64,000 bases of DNA from JBBDMW01 sp040878005 (GTDB lineage: Bacteria; Chloroflexota; Dehalococcoidia; Lucifugimonadales; Lucifugimonadaceae): positions 56,918 through 120,917 of the forward strand of contig JBBDMW010000023.1 in the NCBI GenBank assembly GCA_040878005.1, read 5' to 3'. The notes beneath the pieces were generated by a model. That model was not told where the DNA came from, made no database searches, and worked only from the letters and a program-made list of their open reading frames with translations. Of the stretch, positions 35,101 through 43,508 are shown piece by piece; within the stretch, counting starts at the first letter, position 1; every line of letters begins with the position of its first letter. Both the position numbers and the translations under genes were made by a program.

Positions 35101-36148
35101 GGCGAACGCGCCTGTGGCAGTAGCAGCCCTGGACTGCAACGGCGTGTGCACGCTCATGGATGGCCGTGGGCTGTCAATGTTCAATATGCCCGCGGACATG
35201 TTCGTCGGGAAGTCCATATTCGAATTCACAGGGAAGGCGCCGGAGGTGGAGGCGGGCCTGCGCCAGGCCTTGCGCGGCCTGCCCGCCCGTGCCGGCCTGA
35301 GACTCCTTGGGCGGTCGCTCGAAATGTGGTTGCAGCCTGTGCTTGAGACAGACGGAACCGTGGGCGGCGTCATAGTGGTGGCCACGGATGTCACAGAGCG
35401 GATGCGGGCGGCATCAGCCAGGGCCGAGGTAAGGCAGCTTCAACTGACTGAGGAAGAGCGCACCCGCTTTATGAGCGCCGTTTCACATGAGTTGCGTACG
35501 CCCCTGACAAGCATCGTAGCGTTCACAGATATTCTTACGCGCAACAGCCATGGGAATCTGGAAGAGGCGCAGATCCAGCAGCTTAACGTGATTCAAAAGA
35601 ATGCGGACAGGTTGAACGACCTCATCTCGGATCTCCTGGATCTGTCCAGGATGGAAGGCGGGAGCTTCACACTCAACACCACGTTGTTTGACGTGAAAGA
35701 CCTGCTGGAAGAAATTGAGGTGACCTTTAAGCCTGTCCTTGGCGCACGTGACCAGGATCTCAGGGTGCACCCTCCGGCGGAATCGTTGCTGCTCCGCGCT
35801 GACCCGGAGCGTATCACGCAGGTCCTGTCCAACCTTCTAAGCAACGCCTCGAAATACTCACCGGAAGGCACCACCGTCACCGTGACTGCAGCGGTGGAAA
35901 ACGGCGACCTGGAGGTGACAGTGTCCGACGAAGGCCCCGGCATTCCGCCGCGGCTCCGCTCCATGGTGTTCAATGCGTTCTACCGCGTGGACAACGACCA
36001 CACCCGATCCGTCCCCGGGACCGGCCTGGGGCTGGCAATTGTTCAACGCCTGGTGGAGCTGCATGGGGGCAAAGTATCACTGGACAGCAAGGCCGGCGGC
36101 GGCACCACGGTATCCTTCACAATCCCGGGCGTCCACGGGCGGACGTAA
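32144..36148 (+). CDS. Multi-GAF sensor histidine kinase
   Basis: A soluble sensor kinase of about 1334 residues with no membrane helix. Order: PAS-like domain (about 17-110), five GAF domains (about 145-295, 305-465, 490-660, 662-825, 826-980), a second PAS (about 985-1095), HisKA with phospho-His1115 in 'FMSAVSHELRTPLTS', and an ATPase domain with 'NLLSNASKYSPEG', 'DEGPGIP' and 'GTGLGLAIVQRL'. GAFs 3-5 are clearly alike, pointing to internal duplication. It probably integrates small-molecule or redox/light cues in the cytoplasm. There is no adjacent response regulator. The start is uncertain: in-frame GTG codons at 32099 and 32111 also exist and none has a good ribosome site. Confidence 0.9.
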   Translation: MTQRHASSHPNGSESEYEAILGIDDGGGVIFATREVEHVFGYPADSLAGTPLARILPGGLPVAGQRSGTWHADGSVVDGHISVTGKRIDGSPVHLTATLTRAGGDAPGVTILRLGVKRSDPSAPPSVVQPADRLTGLASMGTRSMAGASIQDLYDQAAELLRSGIGADCAAVLEYGDVPYINVFRAGAGWGLPPPVGSEVQADPRTSPASLNSPVVMPDLDAAGLPSLPDLFIRHGIAGLIAVAIRDGGGIHGSLAAYVQKPRQFSGDDVSFAQSISNVLSAALLRQRSERILRQESLERTATTDIARIVSTGPGLDAGFQNLAAGLSKIFEFDLATIHSVNISAGMITLSAAAGSVSSGWASGEARPLENTFEQQVLRHGRAVALGRSSPDRLEGAQATVAEWRSRGIRSLLAVPLVIAGSPAGLLIMGATRDDAYTHRDAVALERIVPMIAGAALVANCHESVPGESPVTSASSRPPRHVETATGQVDADSVLALIGRTFTSSMDVADFYEEFVAQARKLVPCDRLTLSRPGPEPATVEVLAVSGQETRELGPGSVLPVGSMADPLVATSLEPTLTDLEVAVSAGRPAAMWLYRAGLKSVLNAPVVRNGSIVGILSFFSFDPEPYGPGDMDLAERICAQIAGAFGNIQTYAITWAEAQERAVLAEIGRIVTSSLDVTQFHMQFAEQVRRLIPFDRIVLNGIDNETGNSELLFVAGEHVSDDPFVEPLELSEAGQPARQGEIRRGPANGSTPVGPSSVVAPVIWGDRVIGSLECQSFTSNAYSQQHLAAAQIVCAQIAGALANFELHRQLKRRALTTTVLASIGRTITASTDITEVYERFAGQVSELIPFDRLAISKIDAEQRLVTALYVHGTDSQDAAVGTEVKFDDFASPRLFSAREAFIVSAGLESAGGSRIYAPIVWRDRTVGCIEFSYMQKGAYTDEHRVVSERIAAQIAGAFMNAQLLAATAGAERSLRESQARLRTVLANAPVAVAALDCNGVCTLMDGRGLSMFNMPADMFVGKSIFEFTGKAPEVEAGLRQALRGLPARAGLRLLGRSLEMWLQPVLETDGTVGGVIVVATDVTERMRAASARAEVRQLQLTEEERTRFMSAVSHELRTPLTSIVAFTDILTRNSHGNLEEAQIQQLNVIQKNADRLNDLISDLLDLSRMEGGSFTLNTTLFDVKDLLEEIEVTFKPVLGARDQDLRVHPPAESLLLRADPERITQVLSNLLSNASKYSPEGTTVTVTAAVENGDLEVTVSDEGPGIPPRLRSMVFNAFYRVDNDHTRSVPGTGLGLAIVQRLVELHGGKVSLDSKAGGGTTVSFTIPGVHGRT

Positions 36149-36157
36149 GCTTCTCCG

Positions 36158-37309
36158 CTAGCGCTGCATGCGAACGTCTTCCATTCCAAATTCCCTGCGG
36201 AGCCTGAAGTACCTCATAAGCCCGTCACGGCTGACCATTCCGGTTACACCGGATTCATCCACAACTACCACCTGGTTGATGTCATGCTCTGTCATGAGGT
36301 TGAGGGCCACATCTACTCCGTCATCAGGACCCAGCGTGTGAATGGGTGACCGTGTCATCGCCGCTGCCACCGGAGTAGTGGCCCACTCCCCGGAATCAAC
36401 GCGCCTGATATCCGTCAGGGAGATTATCCCGGCAAGCCGGCCGTTCTCAAGCACTGGCGCTGCGCGGATGCCGCGTTGGATCACAAACTCCTGGACAAAG
36501 TCAGCAAGTGACACGTTGGGGTTGACCGTGTCAGGCGCAGGCAGCATCGCGTCCCTGACCCTGGCAGCAGAGGCAGCGGACATGGTCTCGTGCTGCTGCT
36601 TGCTGGCACCGGCCGCACCATTCAGGAACCAACCGATGAAGGCTATCCAGAGCCCGCCCAGCAGGTTGTCAGTAAAGAGGATTTGGAACACCCCGAGACC
36701 GATGAGTATCCAGCCGAATGCCTGGCCCACCGTCGCAGAAATTCGCGTGGCCCGTGTCAAGTTGTTCGTCGCCCCCCAGATCATGGACCGCAGCACGCGT
36801 CCGCCGTCCAGCGGGTAGCCCGGCAGCAGGTTGAACAGGCCAATCAGGATGTTCATGAAACCTACTGTGAGTACCACCGCAAGAGCAGTACTGGCGCTCT
36901 CAACCTGGTCCGGGCCGACGCCCACCCATACGAACAACAGGACGCCGCCGATTACCAGCGAGCTAAGCGGGCCGACGAAGGCGATCAGGAACTCGTCTTT
37001 GGCGCTCTTGGCCTCGCCTCCGATGTTGCTGACGCCACCGAAGATGAACAGGGTGATGCCATTCACAGGCAGCCCTTTCGCTACGGCCACAAAAGAGTGG
37101 GCCAGTTCATGGAGAAGTACCGATACGAAAAGCAGGAGGGACGCGATTATGCCCGCTGTCCAGTAGGCGCCAGAAGTCCACTCTGGAAACAACTGCGGGA
37201 ACCAGCCCGAGGCGAGGGACCACGATATGAGGGCGAAGGCCAGGAGCCATGTGTAATGGACTCCTATGTCTATGCCGCCAATGCTGCCAAGTTTGAATGA
37301 TGAGGTCAT
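36158..37309 (-). CDS. Site-2-type (M50) membrane metalloprotease with CBS pair
   Basis: 383 residues. A multi-helix membrane protease core carries the zinc motif H-E-L-A-H in 'SVLLHELAHSFVAVAKG' and the second site 'FNLLPGYPLDGGRVLRS'. Two CBS domains follow at the C-terminus (about 255-380, 'TVNPNVSLADFVQEF' and 'MTRSPIHTLGPDDGVDVALN'). Such SpoIVFB/Rip3-like enzymes cut proteins within the membrane, and the CBS pair may sense adenine nucleotides. The ATG at 37309 has GGAGGT about ten bases upstream; a GTG four codons earlier is possible. It converges on the kinase gene, ten bases apart. Confidence 0.92.
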   Translation of the reverse strand: MTSSFKLGSIGGIDIGVHYTWLLAFALISWSLASGWFPQLFPEWTSGAYWTAGIIASLLLFVSVLLHELAHSFVAVAKGLPVNGITLFIFGGVSNIGGEAKSAKDEFLIAFVGPLSSLVIGGVLLFVWVGVGPDQVESASTALAVVLTVGFMNILIGLFNLLPGYPLDGGRVLRSMIWGATNNLTRATRISATVGQAFGWILIGLGVFQILFTDNLLGGLWIAFIGWFLNGAAGASKQQHETMSAASAARVRDAMLPAPDTVNPNVSLADFVQEFVIQRGIRAAPVLENGRLAGIISLTDIRRVDSGEWATTPVAAAMTRSPIHTLGPDDGVDVALNLMTEHDINQVVVVDESGVTGMVSRDGLMRYFRLRREFGMEDVRMQR

Positions 37310-37581
37310 CTGCTCACCCACCTCCGGTCTACAAGCTGCTTAAGACCATGGTCTTCCGGAGGCGGGCGCTGTGCGGGGTGATGAATGCGGAAGCCTCCTG
37401 CGCGAATGATAAGAGCAATGGCCGTGAAATGGTTGCCAAACTGATGAGAGCAGTATGTGTCGAAAGGGGAGTAACACGTGTAAATATACGGTTGCACCTG
37501 CCTTCATGGTCAGCGGCGGGTCTATCATGTGCCGGCGTCAACAAGCGTCCGTTTCAAATTAACCACCGAGCCGCTTAGAGA

Positions 37582-38514
37582 GTGGACCCCATCAAAGCCG
37601 CCGCCGATTCCCTACGTGCCGCACGCGCAGCAGGTCTCCGCATCATAGAGCCAGGAGCGCCGGAACAGCGGCGTGTGCAGGTAAACGGCCTCTCGATCAG
37701 TTACCTGGACTGGGGCAACGCCCACCTGCCGCACCTGCTGCTGGTCCACGGCTTTGCACAGCAGTCCCACTCCTGGGACTTTACGGCGCTGGCTTTGCGG
37801 CACAGGTTCCACATCTTGGCTTTGGATCTTCGTGGACACGGTGATAGTGCACACGCCCCGGACGGCGACTACTCCCTGGATTCTTACCTTGGGGACATGG
37901 AAAGCTTCGTTGACGCCCTGGAGCTGCGCGGGGTTGTCCTGTGCGGACTGTCGCTTGGAGGGCACATCTCATACATGTACGCTGCCCGTCGGCCCGAGTG
38001 TGTCAGAGCGCTGGCACTGGTTGAGGCAGCGCCTGAAACCTGTAACCAAGGTAACGAGTCAATCTCCCGCTTTACGGCGGGAGCAACTGAGTTCAGTTCT
38101 TTCGATGATATGGTCCAGCGCGTCATGGCGTACAGCCCGCACAGGACCGAGGAACAGGTGCGGGGCGCCCTGGTCTATTCTGTGAAACTACTTCCAGGTG
38201 GCAGCTGGACATGGAAATATGACCCGCGGATCAGGGATGCCCGGCTCTCGGGATACCCCCGCCAGGCGCTCTGGGATGCCATCGCAGCCATAAGCTGCCC
38301 CACGCTGTTCGTGACTGGCGCCGAGAGCGACATGATAACCGGGGGGACTGTAGACCGAATGGTCTCTGCTGTGCGGGGCAGCACGTCGGTGGTCGTGCCA
38401 CGCGCTGGACATCGCGTGCCTGGAGACAACCCTGCCGGGTTCCTCGCAGTTTTTTCACGCTTTGCAGACAGTCTGCCGGTACGGGTGGACGGAGGGATCC
38501 CGCACGAAGATTAA
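37582..38514 (+). CDS. Alpha/beta hydrolase
   Basis: A 310-residue alpha/beta-hydrolase. 'HLLLVHGFAQQSHSW' forms the oxyanion loop, G-L-S124-L-G-G the nucleophile elbow, 'LFVTGAESDMITG' the acid region and 'PRAGHRVPGDNP' the His. 'LDLRGHGDSAHAPDGDYSL' is typical of epoxide hydrolase/haloalkane-type members, but the substrate is unknown. It starts with GTG and a weak ribosome site. It overlaps or abuts the MFS gene that follows, suggesting uptake plus hydrolysis of one compound. Confidence 0.88.
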   Translation: MDPIKAAADSLRAARAAGLRIIEPGAPEQRRVQVNGLSISYLDWGNAHLPHLLLVHGFAQQSHSWDFTALALRHRFHILALDLRGHGDSAHAPDGDYSLDSYLGDMESFVDALELRGVVLCGLSLGGHISYMYAARRPECVRALALVEAAPETCNQGNESISRFTAGATEFSSFDDMVQRVMAYSPHRTEEQVRGALVYSVKLLPGGSWTWKYDPRIRDARLSGYPRQALWDAIAAISCPTLFVTGAESDMITGGTVDRMVSAVRGSTSVVVPRAGHRVPGDNPAGFLAVFSRFADSLPVRVDGGIPHED

Positions 38515-39868
38515 GCCAGGCAACATCTTCTATGGCTGGTGGATCGTCGCTGCGGGCGGCGCGGTTCAGCTTTACACCTCCGCAGTCTTCTGGCGGGGCT
38601 TCGCTGTCTTCTTCGGCCCCATTGTCGAAACGTTTGGATGGAGCCGTGGCGCCACGGCCGCAGCCGTATCCCTGCAACGCGTCGAAGGCGGAATGATCTC
38701 TCCATTTGTGGGGACGCTGATCGACCGCTATGGACCCAGGAAAGTCATGGCGTTCGGGGTCACAATGACTGGCAGCGGGTTCATCATGATGAGCTTCGTG
38801 CAATCGCTGTGGCAGTTCTACCTTGCGGTGATCGTTCTCACTGTTGGCATGTCGTTCGGCACGTTCATCGTTTTCGTGGTCACCGTGGGCAACTGGTTCA
38901 TTCGGAGACGGGCACGGGCGCTTGCAGTGCTCATGTCTACCTCCGCCATCGGCGGCATCACCATCCCATTGCTCAGTGCGTCAGTGGACTGGTTTGGATG
39001 GCGGCAGGTCATCTTTGCTGTGGGCATAGGGTTTTGGGTGGTCGGCTTCCCCGCCATGCTCGCAATGAGGCGGCGGCCCGAGGAATACGGGATGCTGCCG
39101 GACGGGGACGCACCCAGTACAGAAGGCGATGTTCCAGGTGATCCATCCGCCCGTCACCACAGGCCACAACGCGAGGCGTCCATAACGGCCCGTGAGGCTC
39201 TAAAGATGCGGTTCTTCTGGCAGCTTGCCATTGCGGCCAGCCTAGGGCAGCTTGTCAGCTCCACCAACCTGCTCCACGTGGATGCGCTGACAGACTTTGG
39301 CGTGGGTGGAATCCTGGCGGCCTCCGCGGTCGGAGTTGTGGCAGTGGGCGATCTTCTGGGTCGTGTCGGGGTCGGTATCTTTGGCGACCGGCTCAACAAG
39401 CGTTACCTCTTGGCCGGAGCCTTTTCCGTGCAGACCTTGGGTGTGGTTGCGCTCCCCCTGGTTAACGCGGAGGTGATGGGAATCTCACTTGGCCTGTTGC
39501 CTCTGCCGGTGTTCGTGGCCTGTTTTGGCCTGGGGTTCGGTGCATCGATACCGCTCCGGCTGGCCATCCTGGCGGACTACTTTGGGCGGCGCAGTTACGG
39601 CTCCATCGTGGGCATAACCAGCACGGTCAGCGCCGGGTTCGCCGCCGCAGGGCCATTGTTCGCCGGCGTGATGTTTGACCTGACCGGCACGTACAGGGTC
39701 GCATTCCTGGTGCTGGGCGCATTGCTCGTGACGGCCGTCCCAATGACGATATTGCTTGAGAGCCAGGGCAGGGTGGCAGCGCAGGCGAGACGCGCCATTC
39801 GGCGGAGCCGGCTCGGTGCCGGAGGTTCGGCGTCGGCCATGGAGCAGGAGCCGCCGCTGCAGCACTGA
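38462..39868 (+). CDS. MFS transporter (monocarboxylate/oxalate type)
   Basis: A 12-helix major facilitator of up to 468 residues. The first helix is 'FYGWWIVAAGGAVQLYTSAVF', and motif A-like 'GTLIDRYGPRKVMAFGVTM' follows helix 2 — the pattern of OFA/monocarboxylate porters. The annotated TTG at 38462 lies inside the hydrolase gene and has no ribosome site. A GGAGGG at 38491-38496 points to a start near 38510, where only ATT is in frame. The true N-terminus is therefore unresolved, with the first helix beginning about residue 22. It is likely co-transcribed with the hydrolase. Confidence 0.85.
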   Translation: MQTVCRYGWTEGSRTKIKPGNIFYGWWIVAAGGAVQLYTSAVFWRGFAVFFGPIVETFGWSRGATAAAVSLQRVEGGMISPFVGTLIDRYGPRKVMAFGVTMTGSGFIMMSFVQSLWQFYLAVIVLTVGMSFGTFIVFVVTVGNWFIRRRARALAVLMSTSAIGGITIPLLSASVDWFGWRQVIFAVGIGFWVVGFPAMLAMRRRPEEYGMLPDGDAPSTEGDVPGDPSARHHRPQREASITAREALKMRFFWQLAIAASLGQLVSSTNLLHVDALTDFGVGGILAASAVGVVAVGDLLGRVGVGIFGDRLNKRYLLAGAFSVQTLGVVALPLVNAEVMGISLGLLPLPVFVACFGLGFGASIPLRLAILADYFGRRSYGSIVGITSTVSAGFAAAGPLFAGVMFDLTGTYRVAFLVLGALLVTAVPMTILLESQGRVAAQARRAIRRSRLGAGGSASAMEQEPPLQH

Positions 39869-39877
39869 CCGGTCTAC

Positions 39878-39899
39878 GGCAGGGCATTAACGGCCTGCC
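39878..39899. terminator. Short hairpin between converging genes
   Basis: A 6-bp inverted repeat (ggcagg / cctgcc, 10-base loop) followed by 'ttt' lies between the MFS stop and the stop of the minus-strand repeat protein. Confidence 0.35.
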
Positions 39900-39900
39900 T

Positions 39901-42900
39901 TTACGGCAGCAAGGTCCCAAGGTCCGGCAAAACTGTGGGTGCCGGAGTTTCTGTCACTTCCACTTCTGGAGACTCGTTTTCGTCATCCTGCGGCGAATCT
40001 TCGTCCGGCTCGCCAGGCTCTACAGCAACCGCCTCATAGAGCAGGCCCTCCGCATCATTGGAACTCTCTTCGAAAAGCGGATTGCCTTCAAGAGCGCTGA
40101 TTTCATCCGTCTCTAAGAATCTGTCTAACAGGGAACGCTCAATCAGTCTCACCCGGAGCATGATGTCTGCACCTGCCGTGAATTCCCCTGTCATGGAGCC
40201 GGGGACAATGATTATGCGGTCACCCGACTTGATCACTTGCTCACTGATCTCATCCACGTGAATCGAGATGGTCTCAAGCGCTCCACCGGTAGGCCCTGGT
40301 GTGGCCGTCGATGTCGGCTGTCCCGGAGGAACCGTGGGCCGTGATGGACCTCGTGGGGTCGGAACAACCCGTTCGTCGCTTACCTCTACCGATACCGCGA
40401 CGAGTCTGCTCCCGCCTTCGCGCTTGAGCACGGCCACAGCCTCGTATCCCGCGGCAGGGGAACCGGATATAACCGTGTCGCGGGTGATCTGGAACCTGAT
40501 TCCATCCACAGTAACAATGTTTCCTGTCACTGCCTCGATCACTCCTTTCACGCGGAACAGGGCCTCGTCATTCTCTTCACCAGACCCATCCGTTGGAGAT
40601 ACGGGCCGCACATCGCCCGGCCTGGTGGAGGGATTCGTGTCGGGACGACCTGCCACGCTTATGGTGATTGCAGTGAACACGCCGCCTGAGTCTGCCTGGA
40701 GCGAGGCCTTGGCAACCAGCCCGGGAGCCGGGGCTTCGCCAAAGATCTGTGGCCTGTCGCTCACAATGAACCTGCGTCCGCCGATAACCCAGGTGTCGCC
40801 TTCAATGCTTTCAATCACACCGGCCACGGACGTTTCCACCGTAGATGGGCTACGTGAGTCGCCGGGTGCATCAACCGATGATGGCCTGCTGCGGGGAGGA
40901 TCATGGCGTTGGCTGTACAGGGTGAGGGTTATGGCTTCCCCGGTGTCACTGCTCCCTGGCTCCCCAACGTACACCGCAAGAGAAACGATATCTCCAGGCT
41001 CCACGCCTTCGAGCGTGTGGATTGCCCGGCCGTCCAGGGTAATGTCCGTACCTGTGGCATTGTCGCTGGCTGCCGTGCTTCGGGCTGCCACGTCACGGTG
41101 GACTATCCGCAGTTCAACGCTCCGGCCTTCTCCGGCGTCAACCGCCAAGATGGAATCTGCCGGGTCCACTCTTCCCACCGTGCCTCGTATGCGCTCAAGG
41201 GTGGGGGAACTTACGGATAGGCGGAGTATCTCGCCGGTGCTGGTTGTGTACGTGGCGAGTTCCACTATATCGCCGGGTTGAATCGATTCCAGGGACCGGA
41301 TCTGCTGGTCATTCTTGAACATGGATGCCCGGGCAGAAGCTTCCGGGGCAACCAGTTCCACCAGCGCTCCATCGTTTGTATCGACCGCCAACGTTCCGTC
41401 CGCATGGTCAACCCTGGCTACCAGTCCTCGAACAGTCTCAACTTCTGCAACACCAACGATGATGCGTGTCGCCACGTTGATCACCTGGCCGTCTCTCTGC
41501 TCGGTCGTGTACTCACCGGAAGTGATCCTTGCACCCACGGTTAGGTCACCAAAGCTGGCGTTGTCGTCTGTGCCGGGCACCGTGATGAGAGTTTCATCTG
41601 TAGCAGTAAGTTTCAGCGTTCTGGCATCGCGTGAAGTGTTGACGGTGATGCGCTGCGTGTCATCGTTGACACGGCGGATCACCCCGGAGAACCTGATGTC
41701 ACGCGGCGAATGCACCACCAGCCGGTGGATTTCCTGCGTGCGTTGATTCAGGCGTGTGGCATCCAGTACCAGGTCGCCGGCCTGGAGGTCAGCGAATGAC
41801 GCTCCAGATCCGTTTTTCGTAATGGCTGCATCATCGGCAACCGTGGCTCTTACCACTGCGCCCCGTCGGGGCGCGATGGCCAGGGTGCGAGTTTCGGCAT
41901 CTATATCCCGGATCACGCCGGATAGATGAGTCTCGTCAGGGTCAACACTGGTGCGGGCGCTGATGCTGACAGCATTGCCGCCAATGTCATTGCCGTCAGC
42001 GGTTTCAGATGTGTCGTCCTGCGCTGCGAGCCTGAGTTCAGCATTCTGTCCTGCCGCCAGGTCTTCTATGGCGGCATCCCTGCCGTTGACCGTAATGGTG
42101 GTATCAACGGTCACCCGGGCCACGATCTTTCGGCCGCCTGTGTTCGCAACGATGATGGCGCCAATCCCAGACTCGGAATCGGGAGTCTGCTCGACCAGTG
42201 TGATCGTGCCCGTGAACATAGACCGGCCGTGTGCGTCCAGCGCGTCCTGCAGGGCGGCCGAAAGCTCCGGTGGCAGTATGTTGACAACGAGCGCCAGCGG
42301 ATCACCGCGGGAAGACCGGTATTCCACGGTTACGGCATCACCGGGCTCCATGCCGGCAACGACTTCAGTAAACGGGGCCCTGCTTCGCTCCTCGCTAGAT
42401 TCCTCGCCCGCCTTGAACACGGCCATCGTGTCTTCGTTATATGTAAACGAAAACTCTTCGCCTGCGCTCGTCAGGATTACAAATCGCTCATTGTCGACAC
42501 TGCGCAACGTGCCGTTGATGTGCAGCCGGGGTGGAGCTTCCTCCCGTTCAACCGCCTCTTCCTCGTATCGCTCCTGGAGCTCCTCGAACTTGGCGGTGAC
42601 TTCATTGAACCGTTGCTCAGCCTTCGCCCGCGCTTCCGGTGCTTCAAAAATGGCCTGGCGTGCGCGATCCAGCGCCCGGCGCGCCGCCTCGACGGCGCTC
42701 AGGTGCTGGTTGCGCGCTTCCTCCGCAATCTCCTTGAGACGCTCCCTGTCCTGCGCATCATCAGCGCGGTCAGCCGCTTCCCGAATGCGCTCCACGGTGT
42801 CAGCAGTGGGTTCCAGGGCCTTTGCCGTAAGGCTTCCAGAGAGCCGATTGAGTTCTGCCACTGCAGTCAGGGCTTCGCCTGGTTCTGGCATCTCGACGCC

Positions 42901-43383
42901 TGTTGGCACGTGAACGCTTACAGTGCTGCCGTCGCGCCTCTGGATAGTGATCTCTCGGCCTTCAACCTCGACTACTACGCCAACAATGTGCTTGGTGACC
43001 GTCTTGGATTCCTGGGGAATGATGAGAATCTGCTCCCCAACCAGCGCCCCGTCATCCTGCCGGATGGCTGTTGCCACAACTCGGTCGCCGTTAACAACAT
43101 CATCAAGCGTGACCTCATCAGAGCCGATGCGAATAGTCGTGTCATTGCCTACGACCAGTTGCACCACGCCCCCGTCAGTAGTGACGGCCATTGAGCTTCC
43201 ATGAGAAACCTCTAGAACTGTGCCGAACACAGCCTCGATCTCGCCCATTCCCTGTGCACTCGCCCTGCCTGTGACTGCTGGAGCAAGGACTGCTAGCAGC
43301 ACCAATGCCGCGAGTATGGAAATAATTCTGCGGCCGCCTGGCCATGCAAGCCACGGCGATGGGTCGCCCCCATTGAATTTCAT
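39901..43383 (-). CDS. Large secreted repeat protein (DUF5666-like repeats)
   Basis: About 1160 residues. A classical signal peptide (residues 1-44, 'ILAALVLLAVLAPAVTGRASA') is followed by about ten copies of a beta-rich unit of 60-100 residues. Each opens with a pattern like [V/F/I]-x-G-x-[V/I]-x-x-[V/I]-D, runs to 'D-L-x-x-G-D-x-V', and ends with a short strand. This resembles DUF5666/OB-like surface domains. A charged helical segment (about 180-290) interrupts the repeats after the second, and the tail is acidic and Pro/Thr-rich. It has no membrane anchor or sortase motif. The start at 43383 is chosen from signal peptide and codon use; an ATG at 43509 overlapping the lipoprotein stop, with a GAGGGG site, is an alternative. 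Function unknown. Confidence 0.8.
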   Translation of the reverse strand: MKFNGGDPSPWLAWPGGRRIISILAALVLLAVLAPAVTGRASAQGMGEIEAVFGTVLEVSHGSSMAVTTDGGVVQLVVGNDTTIRIGSDEVTLDDVVNGDRVVATAIRQDDGALVGEQILIIPQESKTVTKHIVGVVVEVEGREITIQRRDGSTVSVHVPTGVEMPEPGEALTAVAELNRLSGSLTAKALEPTADTVERIREAADRADDAQDRERLKEIAEEARNQHLSAVEAARRALDRARQAIFEAPEARAKAEQRFNEVTAKFEELQERYEEEAVEREEAPPRLHINGTLRSVDNERFVILTSAGEEFSFTYNEDTMAVFKAGEESSEERSRAPFTEVVAGMEPGDAVTVEYRSSRGDPLALVVNILPPELSAALQDALDAHGRSMFTGTITLVEQTPDSESGIGAIIVANTGGRKIVARVTVDTTITVNGRDAAIEDLAAGQNAELRLAAQDDTSETADGNDIGGNAVSISARTSVDPDETHLSGVIRDIDAETRTLAIAPRRGAVVRATVADDAAITKNGSGASFADLQAGDLVLDATRLNQRTQEIHRLVVHSPRDIRFSGVIRRVNDDTQRITVNTSRDARTLKLTATDETLITVPGTDDNASFGDLTVGARITSGEYTTEQRDGQVINVATRIIVGVAEVETVRGLVARVDHADGTLAVDTNDGALVELVAPEASARASMFKNDQQIRSLESIQPGDIVELATYTTSTGEILRLSVSSPTLERIRGTVGRVDPADSILAVDAGEGRSVELRIVHRDVAARSTAASDNATGTDITLDGRAIHTLEGVEPGDIVSLAVYVGEPGSSDTGEAITLTLYSQRHDPPRSRPSSVDAPGDSRSPSTVETSVAGVIESIEGDTWVIGGRRFIVSDRPQIFGEAPAPGLVAKASLQADSGGVFTAITISVAGRPDTNPSTRPGDVRPVSPTDGSGEENDEALFRVKGVIEAVTGNIVTVDGIRFQITRDTVISGSPAAGYEAVAVLKREGGSRLVAVSVEVSDERVVPTPRGPSRPTVPPGQPTSTATPGPTGGALETISIHVDEISEQVIKSGDRIIIVPGSMTGEFTAGADIMLRVRLIERSLLDRFLETDEISALEGNPLFEESSNDAEGLLYEAVAVEPGEPDEDSPQDDENESPEVEVTETPAPTVLPDLGTLLP

Positions 43384-43508
43384 GATTCTCTGTGCCCTTA
43401 GAGTTACGCCGGGCCGTCCACCCGTTGTGCGTCTCGTCCAGTCAAATCTTCCGCCCCATGCCGTTACACCAGTGTTACCTGTTAACGTTCCCGTGGGTCT
43501 CGCGCCCA

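Noticed and set aside
41926..43194. Open frame of 422 codons on the plus strand, opposite the giant repeat protein
   Set aside because: It lies wholly antisense to a gene with signal peptide, repeats and consistent codon use. Its translation has no recognisable domain and is Arg/Cys/His-rich, as expected for a GC-rich shadow frame.
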